NCBI GenBank assembly: GCA_039990395.1
Contig: JBDXFZ010000146.1
Span: 1,116,001-1,180,000, forward strand
Length of the DNA stretch: 64,000 bases
Direction of reading: 5' to 3'
Source of the DNA: CALINF01 sp039990395
Lineage (GTDB): Bacteria; Pseudomonadota; Gammaproteobacteria; Pseudomonadales; Halieaceae
Part shown: in pieces, positions 25,072 to 33,499 of the stretch
Numbering within the stretch: the stretch's first letter is position 1
Layout: each line of letters opens with the position of its first letter
Program-made: the position numbers and the translations under genes
Notes under the pieces: model-generated
Databases searched by the model: none
What the model was told of the DNA's origin: nothing
Seen by the model: the letters and a program-made list of their open reading frames with translations, nothing else

Positions 25072-27311
25072 TACAGCGACCCGTACTTCACGCGCAGGCG
25101 TTGTCGCACCAACTCCGCGATCGTGTTAACGACAAAGGTAAACAAGAACAGTACGAATGCGGCCAGGAAGAGTACACGGTAGTGCGTGCTGTCTACCTCA
25201 GCCTCCGGCACTTCCACAGCAATATTGGCCGACAGTGTGCGCATACCCTCAAAAATATTCGCATCCATAATAGGTGTGTTACCGGTGGCCATAAGGACGA
25301 TCATCGTTTCGCCCACCGCCCTGCCCAACCCAATCATTAGGCCGGAGAAAATACCTGGGCTGGCCGTTGGAAGCACAACACCCACCAGAGTCTGCCAGGG
25401 TGTTGCACCCAGTGCCAGGCTGCCGTAGCTGAGGTGCTTGGGCACCGAAAATATCGCGTCCTCCGCGATAGAAAAAATCGTTGGTATGACCGCCATCCCC
25501 ATCGCTATACCCACCACCAACGCATTACGCTGATCGAACGATATACCCAGCTCATTCGTAATCCAGTGGCGCATATCACCGCCAAACAGCCACAACTCCA
25601 TCCAGTCATTCATCGAAAAGCAAGACCACGCGAGCACAATAATCACAGGTACCAATATCGCTGCGTGCCACCCCTCAGGCACAGCTGAACGTAATCGCAG
25701 CGGTAGCTGAGACCACAGGTAGGCAAATGCCAACACACCCAGTGGCATCACAAGCATTACCGTCACAACGCCCGTAAGCTGATCTTCCAGAAACGGCGCC
25801 AGCCATAAACCTGCCAGGAAACCAAGGATAACCGTCGGCAACGCTTCCATGAGCTCTACCAGAGGCTTCACCTTACGCCGTAGTGCAGGCGCCATAAAAT
25901 ATGCGGTATAGATTGCACCGCAAATGGCCAGGGGAGCAGCGATCAGCATGGTGTAGAAAGCCGCCTTGAGCGTACCAAAAGCGAGCGGTGCAAAACTGTA
26001 CTTGGGTTCAAAGTCATTGTTTGAGGCCGATGATTGCCAGATGTATTCCGGCTGGTCGTAACTCTCATACCAGACCTCCGCCCACAGCGCAGACCAGGAG
26101 ATATCGGGATGCTCGTTGTCGATCTTCCAGTGCAGCAATTGACCGGACTGGTCAAGCAGTACCAACGCATGCCCGCGCGGCGTAATCGCCGCAGCTTGAA
26201 CGGGCTCAGTGATTGCTGATTCACTCAGCAAACGCCGGTGAGCTGTGGTGTGATAAATCTGCATCTCTCCCGAACGAGTCAGCGCGAGGAAACCCTTGCG
26301 GCGATGCTCAGGTAACAGTTTTTCAATCACCTCCTCATCGGTATCGAAGCTGCGAATACGCTGTAGCCTGAACTCGCCTTCTTCTCGCACCATGAAGTGT
26401 TGCACCAGCTCTCCCTCGTCAGAGGCAGACAGTATCGACAGACCGCCGAGCAGCAGTTCGCTTGCGGTCAGCTTGCCGCCCTGATGGAACAACGAACCAG
26501 TGTCTACTACTGCCTGTGTGCCGCTCACATCTGTGTTGCGTAAATCGACAACAAAGTAGCGGCCTTCCTGCGTAAGGTAGTAGAGCCAGCGCTGGCTGGA
26601 GCCGATATAAAAGCTCACCTGCCCAGTAGGCAGCGCTGGGAGGCGAAGCTGCTCGGGCTCTAGCGACATTTCACCTGACAGAAAATCTTCTTCTTTGTTG
26701 AAGCGCTGCGCTAACAACTCACCGGAGTCAGCCTGTACAACAACTACCAACGCATCTTCCGAGTCGCGCACTGCCAACTGCGCCACCGGGGCGTTGAGCA
26801 GAGATAGATCAACGTCAGAATACTGCCATTCGAAAGCAGGCGTGATAACGCGCTCGCCACCTGGATAACTCAATCGGTAGTCATGGCGAAAGAGGCGTAT
26901 CTTGCCCGACTCGTACCCCACGGCGACCAATCGGCTGGCAGCGCTCTCAGGCGCTGCGACAGTAACCCGGTCGCCCTCCTTCTTCAGATTTTCCGTCTTG
27001 AGAACAGACCCGGATACAACGCTAAAGAACTCGGCGACGCCTTGCTCGTGCACCGACAAGCCAATCTCGCCCTGTTCTTCCACAGCGATGTAGAGAGGAC
27101 TCTTCGTGCCCTGCCAGTGCTGCACACTATCTTGTTCAATCGTCGCGCTACCAAACATCGGCAGCACCTCATACAGCAGGTAGAAAAAGATCAGCAAGAT
27201 GGCAACGAGGACAGCGGCACCGCCAGCGGTGATTGATACCGTTGCGATACGGTCCTTGGTGCGGCGCCAGTCTGCCATCCAGGCAGGAACATGTTCCGAG
27301 AGATTACTCAC
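25071..27311 (-). CDS. pstC: phosphate ABC transporter permease, enlarged PstC with periplasmic domain
   Basis: A 746-residue permease, more than twice the size of E. coli PstC (319). A first membrane helix (about 28-55) is followed by a large periplasmic domain (about 60-440). It is made of recurring beta-rich units such as QLAVRDSEDALVVVVQADSG, GFLALTRSGEMQIYHTTAH and AAITPRGHALVLLDQSGQLL, resembling WD40-like propeller blades. The permease domain follows with GFLAGLWLAPFLED, the coupling segment SVPKHLSYGSLALGATPWQT and GLMIGLGRAVGETMIVLMA. The gene is 102 bp after pstS, without a clear terminator between them, and is coupled to pstA. The propeller reading is my inference. Confidence 0.94.
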   Translation of the reverse strand: MSNLSEHVPAWMADWRRTKDRIATVSITAGGAAVLVAILLIFFYLLYEVLPMFGSATIEQDSVQHWQGTKSPLYIAVEEQGEIGLSVHEQGVAEFFSVVSGSVLKTENLKKEGDRVTVAAPESAASRLVAVGYESGKIRLFRHDYRLSYPGGERVITPAFEWQYSDVDLSLLNAPVAQLAVRDSEDALVVVVQADSGELLAQRFNKEEDFLSGEMSLEPEQLRLPALPTGQVSFYIGSSQRWLYYLTQEGRYFVVDLRNTDVSGTQAVVDTGSLFHQGGKLTASELLLGGLSILSASDEGELVQHFMVREEGEFRLQRIRSFDTDEEVIEKLLPEHRRKGFLALTRSGEMQIYHTTAHRRLLSESAITEPVQAAAITPRGHALVLLDQSGQLLHWKIDNEHPDISWSALWAEVWYESYDQPEYIWQSSASNNDFEPKYSFAPLAFGTLKAAFYTMLIAAPLAICGAIYTAYFMAPALRRKVKPLVELMEALPTVILGFLAGLWLAPFLEDQLTGVVTVMLVMPLGVLAFAYLWSQLPLRLRSAVPEGWHAAILVPVIIVLAWSCFSMNDWMELWLFGGDMRHWITNELGISFDQRNALVVGIAMGMAVIPTIFSIAEDAIFSVPKHLSYGSLALGATPWQTLVGVVLPTASPGIFSGLMIGLGRAVGETMIVLMATGNTPIMDANIFEGMRTLSANIAVEVPEAEVDSTHYRVLFLAAFVLFLFTFVVNTIAELVRQRLRVKYGSL

Positions 27312-27413
27312 AGCATCGACTCATGATTTCCAGAAGGTTCATCCGGTTTTGCTCGAGCGATAATGCACAGGCCACTGATGAGCAACCTGCATCACTACCT
27401 GACACAAACGCAC

Positions 27414-28388
27414 TTACAGACCCAGCTCTGCACTAACACGAGTAACAACGGCGGCAGGTAATGGGATGTAACCGTCTTTAACCACAACCTCCTGTCCCTG
27501 CCGAGAGTAGATCAGCTTGACAAATTCTCTCTCCATGGGCGACAGTGCCTTGTTGGGGTTCTTGTTCACATACATATAGAGAAAGCGTGACAACGGATAG
27601 GAGCCATCCACCGCGTTGTCAGCGGTTGCGTCGACCAGATCACCGCCAACCTTCTTGCTCAAAGGTACAGAGCGCACACTTGAGGTCTTGTAACCTATCC
27701 CTGAATAGCCGATGCCATTAATTGAGGTAGATACGGACTGAACCACCGACGCCGATCCCGGCTGCTCATTAACCGTATTCTTGAAATCCCCTTTGCAGAG
27801 CGCTTTATCCTTGAAATACCCGTATGTGCCAGAGACCGAGTTGCGGCCAAACAACTGCATGTCGCGTTGCTGCCAGGCGCCTTCCAGACCTAAATCACCC
27901 CAACTGGACTTATCTGCAACCGCACCACACTTGCGTGTGGAGGAAAAAACCGCGTCGACATCTTCGATACTCATTCCGGCTATCGGGTTGTCTTTGTGTA
28001 CGTAAACTGCGAGTGCATCAATCGCTACGGGCACAGCCGTAGGTTTGTAGCCATAGCGTGATTCGAATGCCTCGATTTCTTTATCTTTCATTCGACGACT
28101 CATTGGACCAAAGCTCGCGGTACCCTCGGTGAGAGCTGGGGGCGCAGTAGACGACCCCGCGGCCTGAATCTGGATGTTAACGTTAGGATATGCACGCTTA
28201 AAATCCTCAGCCCACAGCGTCATGAGATTCGCGAGCGTATCGGAGCCAATGCTGGAGAGATTACCGGAAACGCCACTCGCAACTTCATAGTCAGCGAGCG
28301 CGGGATCAACATCTGCTGACAAAGAAAACTGCGATACAGACAGGCCTATTGCTGCAGCGGCGGTTCTAAGAACGGGTAAATACTTCAT
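27414..28388 (-). CDS. pstS: periplasmic phosphate-binding protein PstS
   Basis: A 324-residue type II periplasmic binding protein. The signal peptide has a basic start (MKYLPVLRTAA) and cleavage near SLSA-DVD. Phosphate-contact segments are GSDTLANLM, AGSSTAPPAL with GTASFGPMSRRMKDKE, and the hinge-region NSVSGTYGYFK. The start at 28388 was chosen over an ATG 14 codons upstream because that one lies inside the promoter region and the downstream one gives a proper signal peptide. The Pho box 47 bp upstream predicts strong induction under phosphate limitation. It belongs to the long PstS type found with enlarged PstC/PstA. Confidence 0.95.
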   Translation of the reverse strand: MKYLPVLRTAAAAIGLSVSQFSLSADVDPALADYEVASGVSGNLSSIGSDTLANLMTLWAEDFKRAYPNVNIQIQAAGSSTAPPALTEGTASFGPMSRRMKDKEIEAFESRYGYKPTAVPVAIDALAVYVHKDNPIAGMSIEDVDAVFSSTRKCGAVADKSSWGDLGLEGAWQQRDMQLFGRNSVSGTYGYFKDKALCKGDFKNTVNEQPGSASVVQSVSTSINGIGYSGIGYKTSSVRSVPLSKKVGGDLVDATADNAVDGSYPLSRFLYMYVNKNPNKALSPMEREFVKLIYSRQGQEVVVKDGYIPLPAAVVTRVSAELGL

Positions 28389-28418
28389 GATCAGTCCACA
28401 TTTTTTGATGACACGCAC

Positions 28419-28452
28419 AGCGTAAGGCACGAATATGACAAAAATGTGACAG
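28419..28452 (-). promoter_or_regulatory. Pho box and promoter of pstS
   Basis: On the minus strand CTGTCAC ATTT TTGTCAT (28435-28452) forms a 7-4-7 PhoB repeat, followed after ten bases by TACGCT (28419-28424) at the -10 position. The weak -10 and absent -35 fit a promoter dependent on PhoB. The box lies just downstream of the phoR stop codon. Confidence 0.87.
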
Positions 28453-28474
28453 TCGGAACGGTATCTACATATTT

Positions 28475-29758
28475 TTAGGTATCAATGGTTTGCACGACAA
28501 AGGCCAGCGTGAAACTACTGCCTGACCCCAGGCGCGACTCTATGCGCAGATCAGCTCGATGCGACACCGCCACATGTTTCACAATCGCAAGGCCCAGACC
28601 GGTGCCGCCGGTTTGCGTAGAGCGACTCTCGTCCGCCCTGTAAAAACGCTCGGTAAGCCTGGGTAAGTGGATACTGTCGATACCAATGCCGTGATCTTGA
28701 ATGGTTAACAGCAGCTCATTACCTTCGTGGCGCCAGCTGATATCCACCGGGTTATTGTCTCGATTGTAGCGAATAGCGTTCAAAGCCAGATTGGATACAG
28801 CCGAGTAAAGCTCTCTGTAATCACCCAACACTGCCTGACGCGTTTCAATATCGAGGTTTATCGGTGTTTCGGGGTGAGATTCACGCAGCTCATCTCGCAG
28901 CTCTTCTAACATTCCTGCGATATCCACATCGATTGTCTTTTGCACAGTACGTACACTTTCGATGCGCGACAGCCACAGAAGATCCTTCAGCAGCGTTTCC
29001 ATGCGTATCGCCTGCTGATCCATTTGCCGTAAGGGTTTCTGATAGCGGGGATCGAGGTCTTGATCATTGGCAATAATCGTTTCCAGATATCCTTTTATCA
29101 CCGTGAGAGGCGTGCGAAGTTCGTGCGACACATTGGCAACAAAATCGCGTCGCATTTGCTCCATCTGCACCATGCGAGTGACATCACGAAAAAACAGCAG
29201 CTTATTCCCATCACCAAAGCCTGTAATTTCGACCTGAAGCGTCATCGCAACGTCACCAGTAGCGTCAAACGTAAGGGGATCATCGAAATCCTGAGCAGAG
29301 AAATACGCCTGAAACTCCGGCATTCTTACGAGGTTTAATAGTGGCTGCCCACGATCCAAGGGGAACTGCAGCGTAAACATAGAAGTGGCAGCTGCATTAC
29401 ACCAGTTGATACTGCCGTGATTATCGACCATCACCACGCCATCGCGCATTGACGCAAAAGAGTCTTCCAGATAATCCACAGACGACTGCAGCAGCGTGCG
29501 CGCCTCGCGGTTCATCCGTTGTATGGAATAGATCTGATCAAAGATATAGCCCCAGATACCATAGCTCTCTGGTGGAGGTGTGTCTGGCTGTTCCAGCCAT
29601 GTCCGAATGCGCCAGAGTTGATAAAGCCAGATCAGAACCACGGTAGATAGGCCCATTAATATCAATGGTAGTGGGTGACCCACAATCCAGCCAATCACGC
29701 CACTAACCGCTACGATCAGCAGAACGCGGCGTAGTTCAGCCAGCCAGCTACCGGTCAT
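28475..29758 (-). CDS. phoR: phosphate-regulon sensor kinase PhoR
   Basis: A 427-residue histidine kinase. Two closely spaced N-terminal membrane helices (about 10-50) have almost no periplasmic loop, as in E. coli PhoR. A charged linker, a PAS domain (about 95-195), the HisKA H-box NVSHELRTPL with His212, and the HATPase domain (N box NLALNAIRYNRD, then DHGIGI and GGTGLGLAIVKH) follow. The start at 29758 lies 2 bp past the phoB stop and gives the normal length; a longer frame reading into phoB is unlikely. It senses phosphate status through PstSCAB and PhoU and controls PhoB phosphorylation. Confidence 0.95.
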   Translation of the reverse strand: MTGSWLAELRRVLLIVAVSGVIGWIVGHPLPLILMGLSTVVLIWLYQLWRIRTWLEQPDTPPPESYGIWGYIFDQIYSIQRMNREARTLLQSSVDYLEDSFASMRDGVVMVDNHGSINWCNAAATSMFTLQFPLDRGQPLLNLVRMPEFQAYFSAQDFDDPLTFDATGDVAMTLQVEITGFGDGNKLLFFRDVTRMVQMEQMRRDFVANVSHELRTPLTVIKGYLETIIANDQDLDPRYQKPLRQMDQQAIRMETLLKDLLWLSRIESVRTVQKTIDVDIAGMLEELRDELRESHPETPINLDIETRQAVLGDYRELYSAVSNLALNAIRYNRDNNPVDISWRHEGNELLLTIQDHGIGIDSIHLPRLTERFYRADESRSTQTGGTGLGLAIVKHVAVSHRADLRIESRLGSGSSFTLAFVVQTIDT

Positions 29759-29760
29759 AC

Positions 29761-30471
29761 TCACGAGATGTCTGTATCTTTCATAGAGAAACGATAGCCG
29801 GTACCCCTCACCGTCTGGATCAACACGCTGTAGTCCCAACTATCAGTCTGCAGTGCTTTGCGTAACCGGCGAATATGTACATCGACAGTCCTTTCCTCCA
29901 GATAGACGTTGGCACCCCAAACCTGATCCAGCAACTGATTGCGCGTATAGGCTCTCTCAGGATGAGACATAAAGAAGCGCAATAGATTGAACTCGGTTGG
30001 GCCTATATCTATTGTCTCACCGGCTAGTGAAACTCGCCGGCTCTGCCCATCTAACGAAAGTTGTGACGCCTGGTACGAATTCTTATCCTCAACACCACCC
30101 GAGCGGCGCAACAGCGCCTTGGCGCGCGCTATGAGCTCACGAGGCGCAAAGGGTTTAGTGATGTAATCATCGGCGCCAACTTCAAGACCCTGAACGACGT
30201 TGTCTTCTGCCGTCTTTGCTGTGAGCATGATAATCGGTACTTCGCTCGTTGAATCGTCCCTTTTCAGCCTACGCAGCAGCTCCACTCCACTGCCTCCCGG
30301 TAGCATCCAATCAAGCAGCACCAGATCCGGCCGCTCATCAACTATCAGGGCATGGGCATCTCTGATGTTATCTGCCTCCAGACAATCAAACCCGGCGAGC
30401 TCCAGCGCCATTCGCAGCATATCGCGAATAGCGTGCTCATCGTCTACAACCAGAACAGTTTGGTCACCCAT
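29761..30471 (-). CDS. phoB: phosphate-regulon response regulator PhoB
   Basis: A 236-residue OmpR-family regulator. The receiver domain has the acidic pair at Asp10-Asp11, phospho-acceptor Asp54 in LVLLDWMLPGGSG and the conserved Lys in IIMLTAKTAEDN. The C-terminal winged helix contains the PhoB-type segments LLRFFMSHPERAYTRNQLLDQVWG and YLEERTVDVHIRRLRKAL (each a continuous stretch; key residues are Arg, Val and His of the recognition helix). It has its own Pho box upstream, indicating autoactivation, and is coupled to phoR. Confidence 0.97.
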   Translation of the reverse strand: MGDQTVLVVDDEHAIRDMLRMALELAGFDCLEADNIRDAHALIVDERPDLVLLDWMLPGGSGVELLRRLKRDDSTSEVPIIMLTAKTAEDNVVQGLEVGADDYITKPFAPRELIARAKALLRRSGGVEDKNSYQASQLSLDGQSRRVSLAGETIDIGPTEFNLLRFFMSHPERAYTRNQLLDQVWGANVYLEERTVDVHIRRLRKALQTDSWDYSVLIQTVRGTGYRFSMKDTDIS

Positions 30472-30506
30472 GTCGTTAACGCACCTTCCTCATGTTATGA
30501 AAGTGT

Positions 30507-30540
30507 AATAAACGATGTAAATGTGACAGGAGTATGACAG
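30507..30540 (-). promoter_or_regulatory. Pho box and promoter of phoB
   Basis: On the minus strand CTGTCAT ACTC CTGTCAC (30523-30540) is a near-consensus PhoB repeat. Ten bases downstream TTTATT (30507-30512) sits at the -10 position. The predicted leader is short, with phoB starting at 30471. Confidence 0.88.
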
Positions 30541-30576
30541 TACCCAAGAGAGTCTGTCAGGTATCTACGAGGAACC

Positions 30577-30597
30577 GCGAGCCTAGCGTAGGCTCGC
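30577..30597 (-). other. strong hairpin across the korB stop codon
   Basis: GCGAGCCTA and TAGGCTCGC form a perfect 9-bp stem with a 3-base loop spanning the end of korB, including its TAG stop. No T tract follows. It may protect the mRNA 3' end or assist termination before the phoB promoter. Confidence 0.45.
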
Positions 30598-31635
30598 ATT
30601 GATGTTGTCGAGCATCTTACTGCCCGGGCACAGATCGCTTTCATCCAATGCATTGAGTGGCCTTTGGGAGGTCTGTAACACCTCATGCAACTCTGCCGAG
30701 TCCTTATTCATGTAGACCAGACCAGTGAGAATTTCGCCTTTTTCGCGCGACTGCTCTACTGCCTGTATCGCCGAACCACGATCAAATGGGTCGTGAGTAT
30801 CTGACATCTTGTGTAAATGCAGAACCGAGCCATCGTGCAAGGTGACCTCATGCATACTGCCGGCCTGGTAACGCGTAGTAATCTCATCGCGCATCGGCAC
30901 AAAATCCATGGTTCCCGTCGCTTCTGCGTGCTCGCGCACAAACTCATAGCTCTTGGTAGAGCCCGGGTTGTTATTGAACGTTACACAGGGTGAGATCACA
31001 TCAATCAATGCAAAGCCACGATGACTCATCGCAGCCTTTATCAATGGCACGAGTTGTTCTTTGTCGCCTGAAAAACTGCGAGCAACAAACGTTGCGCCTA
31101 GCTGCAGCGCAAGACCCGGGAGATCGATAGCACCGAACAGATTGGGATCGCCCTTTTTACTTGCGGAGCCTTCGTCGGCAGTTGCTGAGTCCTGACCCTT
31201 GGTCAATCCGTAGCAGCCGTTATTCATCACGATGTAGACCATATTCAGATTGCGCCTAACAACGTGAGCAAACTGCCCCATACCAATTGACGCGGTGTCT
31301 CCGTCTCCCGACACCCCCAGGTACATCAAATCGCGGTTTGCCATAGCAGCCCCTGTTGCTACAGAGGGCATGCGACCGTGGACAGAATTGAATCCATGCG
31401 ATTTACCAAGGAAATACGTAGGTGCTTTCGAGGAGCAACCAATGCCTGATAGTTTGGCAATCTTATGCGGCTCGAGCGACAGCTCATGACACGCGCGCAC
31501 AATCGCACCGTTTATCGAGTCGTGACCGCAACCCGCGCACAGGGTTGATATGGACCCCTCGTAGTCGGCACGTGTGTAGCCTAGATCATTAACAGGCAGA
31601 TCGGGGTGGCGGAATGCGGGTAACTTATAGCTCAT
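30583..31635 (-). CDS. korB: 2-oxoacid (probably 2-oxoglutarate):ferredoxin oxidoreductase, beta subunit
   Basis: A 350-residue ThDP- and [4Fe-4S]-binding beta subunit. The iron-sulfur ligands are all present: Cys33 and Cys36 (CAGCGHDS), Cys67 (GIGCSS) and Cys217 (SPCVTFN). The ThDP/magnesium motif is GVSGDGDTASIGMG (107-120) with NNGCYGLTKGQ (138-148). The SPCVTFN segment and overall pattern match the 2-oxoglutarate/2-oxoacid branch rather than pyruvate:ferredoxin oxidoreductase; exact substrate is inference. It lies 3 bp after the alpha subunit. It would make succinyl-CoA and reduced ferredoxin from 2-oxoglutarate, or run in reverse. Confidence 0.88.
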   Translation of the reverse strand: MSYKLPAFRHPDLPVNDLGYTRADYEGSISTLCAGCGHDSINGAIVRACHELSLEPHKIAKLSGIGCSSKAPTYFLGKSHGFNSVHGRMPSVATGAAMANRDLMYLGVSGDGDTASIGMGQFAHVVRRNLNMVYIVMNNGCYGLTKGQDSATADEGSASKKGDPNLFGAIDLPGLALQLGATFVARSFSGDKEQLVPLIKAAMSHRGFALIDVISPCVTFNNNPGSTKSYEFVREHAEATGTMDFVPMRDEITTRYQAGSMHEVTLHDGSVLHLHKMSDTHDPFDRGSAIQAVEQSREKGEILTGLVYMNKDSAELHEVLQTSQRPLNALDESDLCPGSKMLDNINASLR

Positions 31636-31638
31636 CGT

Positions 31639-33495
31639 CTATTCTCCGGCGCCACTGGCGACTTTTTCAGGATGCAGTGGGGTTACGTTGTGGCCAGGCA
31701 TTTGTAGCAGGATTTGTTTTCGAATATTGCGCGCACTGATCGGTGTCCCGTCAAAGCACAGCACTGATTTAAGTTTATCTGGCCCCAACTCAAACTCTGC
31801 CATGAGCAATGTTCGCAGCTGAGCGTCGCGATTTTGTTCGATCACGAATACACGCTCGTGCTGGTCGATGAAATCCTCGACCTCCTTGTTGAATGGAAAT
31901 GAGCGCACGCGCATGGCATCCAGATCGATGCCATCTTCGGCGAGATAATCCAGTGCTTCGCGAGAAGACTCTTCACTGGTACCGAAGTAAAGCACCGCAG
32001 CATCTGTATCCTTGCCGCATGAAACGATCTCGGGACGCGGCACATACTCCTTAATAGTTTCCCACTTTGCCATCAGGCGATGCATATTCTTCTCATACTC
32101 CTCGCCCTTCTCTGTATACACAGCGTACTCATCGCGCGACGTGCCGCGAGTGAAAAAAGCGCCTTTGTCTGGATGCGTACCCGGGTAGGTGCGATAGCAG
32201 ATGGCATCGCCGTCGACATCGAGGTATCGACCATACTTCTCTAGGCCGTCCAGATCCTCGGCTGACAATACTTTACCGCGGTCGTAACGGGTCGAGTCGT
32301 CCCATGCCAGTGGCGAAGACATATTGTCGTTCATGCCAAGATCGAGGTCTGTCATTAAGATAACGGGTGTTTGCAGTCGTTCGGCCAGGTCAAAAGACTG
32401 CGCACCAAAGTCAAAGCACTCTTTGGGTGTGGAGGGAAACAGCAACACCTGCTTGGTATCGCCATGCGATGCATAAGCGCAGGAAAGCACATCCGATTGC
32501 TGCGTGCGTGTAGGCATTCCTGTAGAAGGACCCGCTCGCTGCACGTTGTACAATACCGTGGGTATTTCCGCGAAATAGGCAAGCCCGAGGAACTCGGACA
32601 TAAGAGACACGCCCGGCCCACTGGTGGCTGTGAATGCTCTGGCGCCATTCCAACTTGCACCCAGTACCATACCAATAGCTGACAGCTCATCCTCGGCCTG
32701 CACTATTGCGTAGTTGTGTCGGCCTGTACCAGGATCAATGCGCATACGCTTGGCATACTTCTCGAATGCATCAACGACAGATGTAGACGGGGTAATGGGA
32801 TACCAGGCAACGACGGTGGCACCGCCATAAATCGCCCCTAAACCAAGCGCCGTGTTGCCATCAAGCAAGATTTTGTCGCCCACTTCATCGGCAGTTCTAA
32901 CACTAATACCCATCGGGCAGTCGAAGCTCTCCTTTGCATACTGATAACCGAGCTCCAGCGCATGGATATTTGGCAGAATAAGCTTCTCTTTGCCTTTAAA
33001 TTGATCAGAAACACATTCGGTCAGCACCTTGAAATCCATGTTCAACAAAGCAGCCAATGCGCCTACATAGATAACATTCTTGAAGAGCTGGCGCTGCCGG
33101 GGATCTGCGTACTGCTCATTACAGATCCGCGTCAGTGGCAATCCGATGATCGACACATCATTGCGAATCAGTCGCAGGTCCAACGGTTTGGTGCTGTCAT
33201 AGATGAAATAGCCGCCAGGCTCCACCTCCTGAATATCCTGCGCCATACTCTGGGGGTTAACCGACAGCATTATATCGACACCGCCGCGGCGACCCAGGTA
33301 GCCTTTTTCACTGACGCGTACTTCATACCACGTGGGTAGACCTTGAATGTTCGATGGGAAAATATTCTTTGGGCTGACGGGCAACCCCATACGAAAAAGT
33401 GCTTTGGCAAACAAATTGTTTGCGCTCGCCGAGCCAGTGCCATTGACATTGGCGAACTTAATAACAAAGTCATTGACCGATTGAATAGACTTCAT
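31639..33495 (-). CDS. korA: 2-oxoacid (probably 2-oxoglutarate):ferredoxin oxidoreductase, fused gamma-alpha subunit
   Basis: A 618-residue protein with the gamma domain (about 1-190; FANVNGTGSASANNLFAKAL, GRRGGVDIMLSVNPQ) fused to the alpha chain (about 205-618). The alpha part has the substrate/CoA-side segments YPITPSTSVVDAFEKYA, ATSGPGVSLMSEFLGLA and QRAGPSTGMPTRTQQSD. Domain II (VLYFGTSEESSREALDYL, about 500-520) and the C-terminal RNIRKQILLQM follow. This gamma-alpha fusion is the usual arrangement for aerobic-type KorA. The start is 4 bp after the flavoprotein gene and korB follows by 3 bp, so the three make one operon. Confidence 0.88.
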   Translation of the reverse strand: MKSIQSVNDFVIKFANVNGTGSASANNLFAKALFRMGLPVSPKNIFPSNIQGLPTWYEVRVSEKGYLGRRGGVDIMLSVNPQSMAQDIQEVEPGGYFIYDSTKPLDLRLIRNDVSIIGLPLTRICNEQYADPRQRQLFKNVIYVGALAALLNMDFKVLTECVSDQFKGKEKLILPNIHALELGYQYAKESFDCPMGISVRTADEVGDKILLDGNTALGLGAIYGGATVVAWYPITPSTSVVDAFEKYAKRMRIDPGTGRHNYAIVQAEDELSAIGMVLGASWNGARAFTATSGPGVSLMSEFLGLAYFAEIPTVLYNVQRAGPSTGMPTRTQQSDVLSCAYASHGDTKQVLLFPSTPKECFDFGAQSFDLAERLQTPVILMTDLDLGMNDNMSSPLAWDDSTRYDRGKVLSAEDLDGLEKYGRYLDVDGDAICYRTYPGTHPDKGAFFTRGTSRDEYAVYTEKGEEYEKNMHRLMAKWETIKEYVPRPEIVSCGKDTDAAVLYFGTSEESSREALDYLAEDGIDLDAMRVRSFPFNKEVEDFIDQHERVFVIEQNRDAQLRTLLMAEFELGPDKLKSVLCFDGTPISARNIRKQILLQMPGHNVTPLHPEKVASGAGE

Positions 33496-33499
33496 GTCC

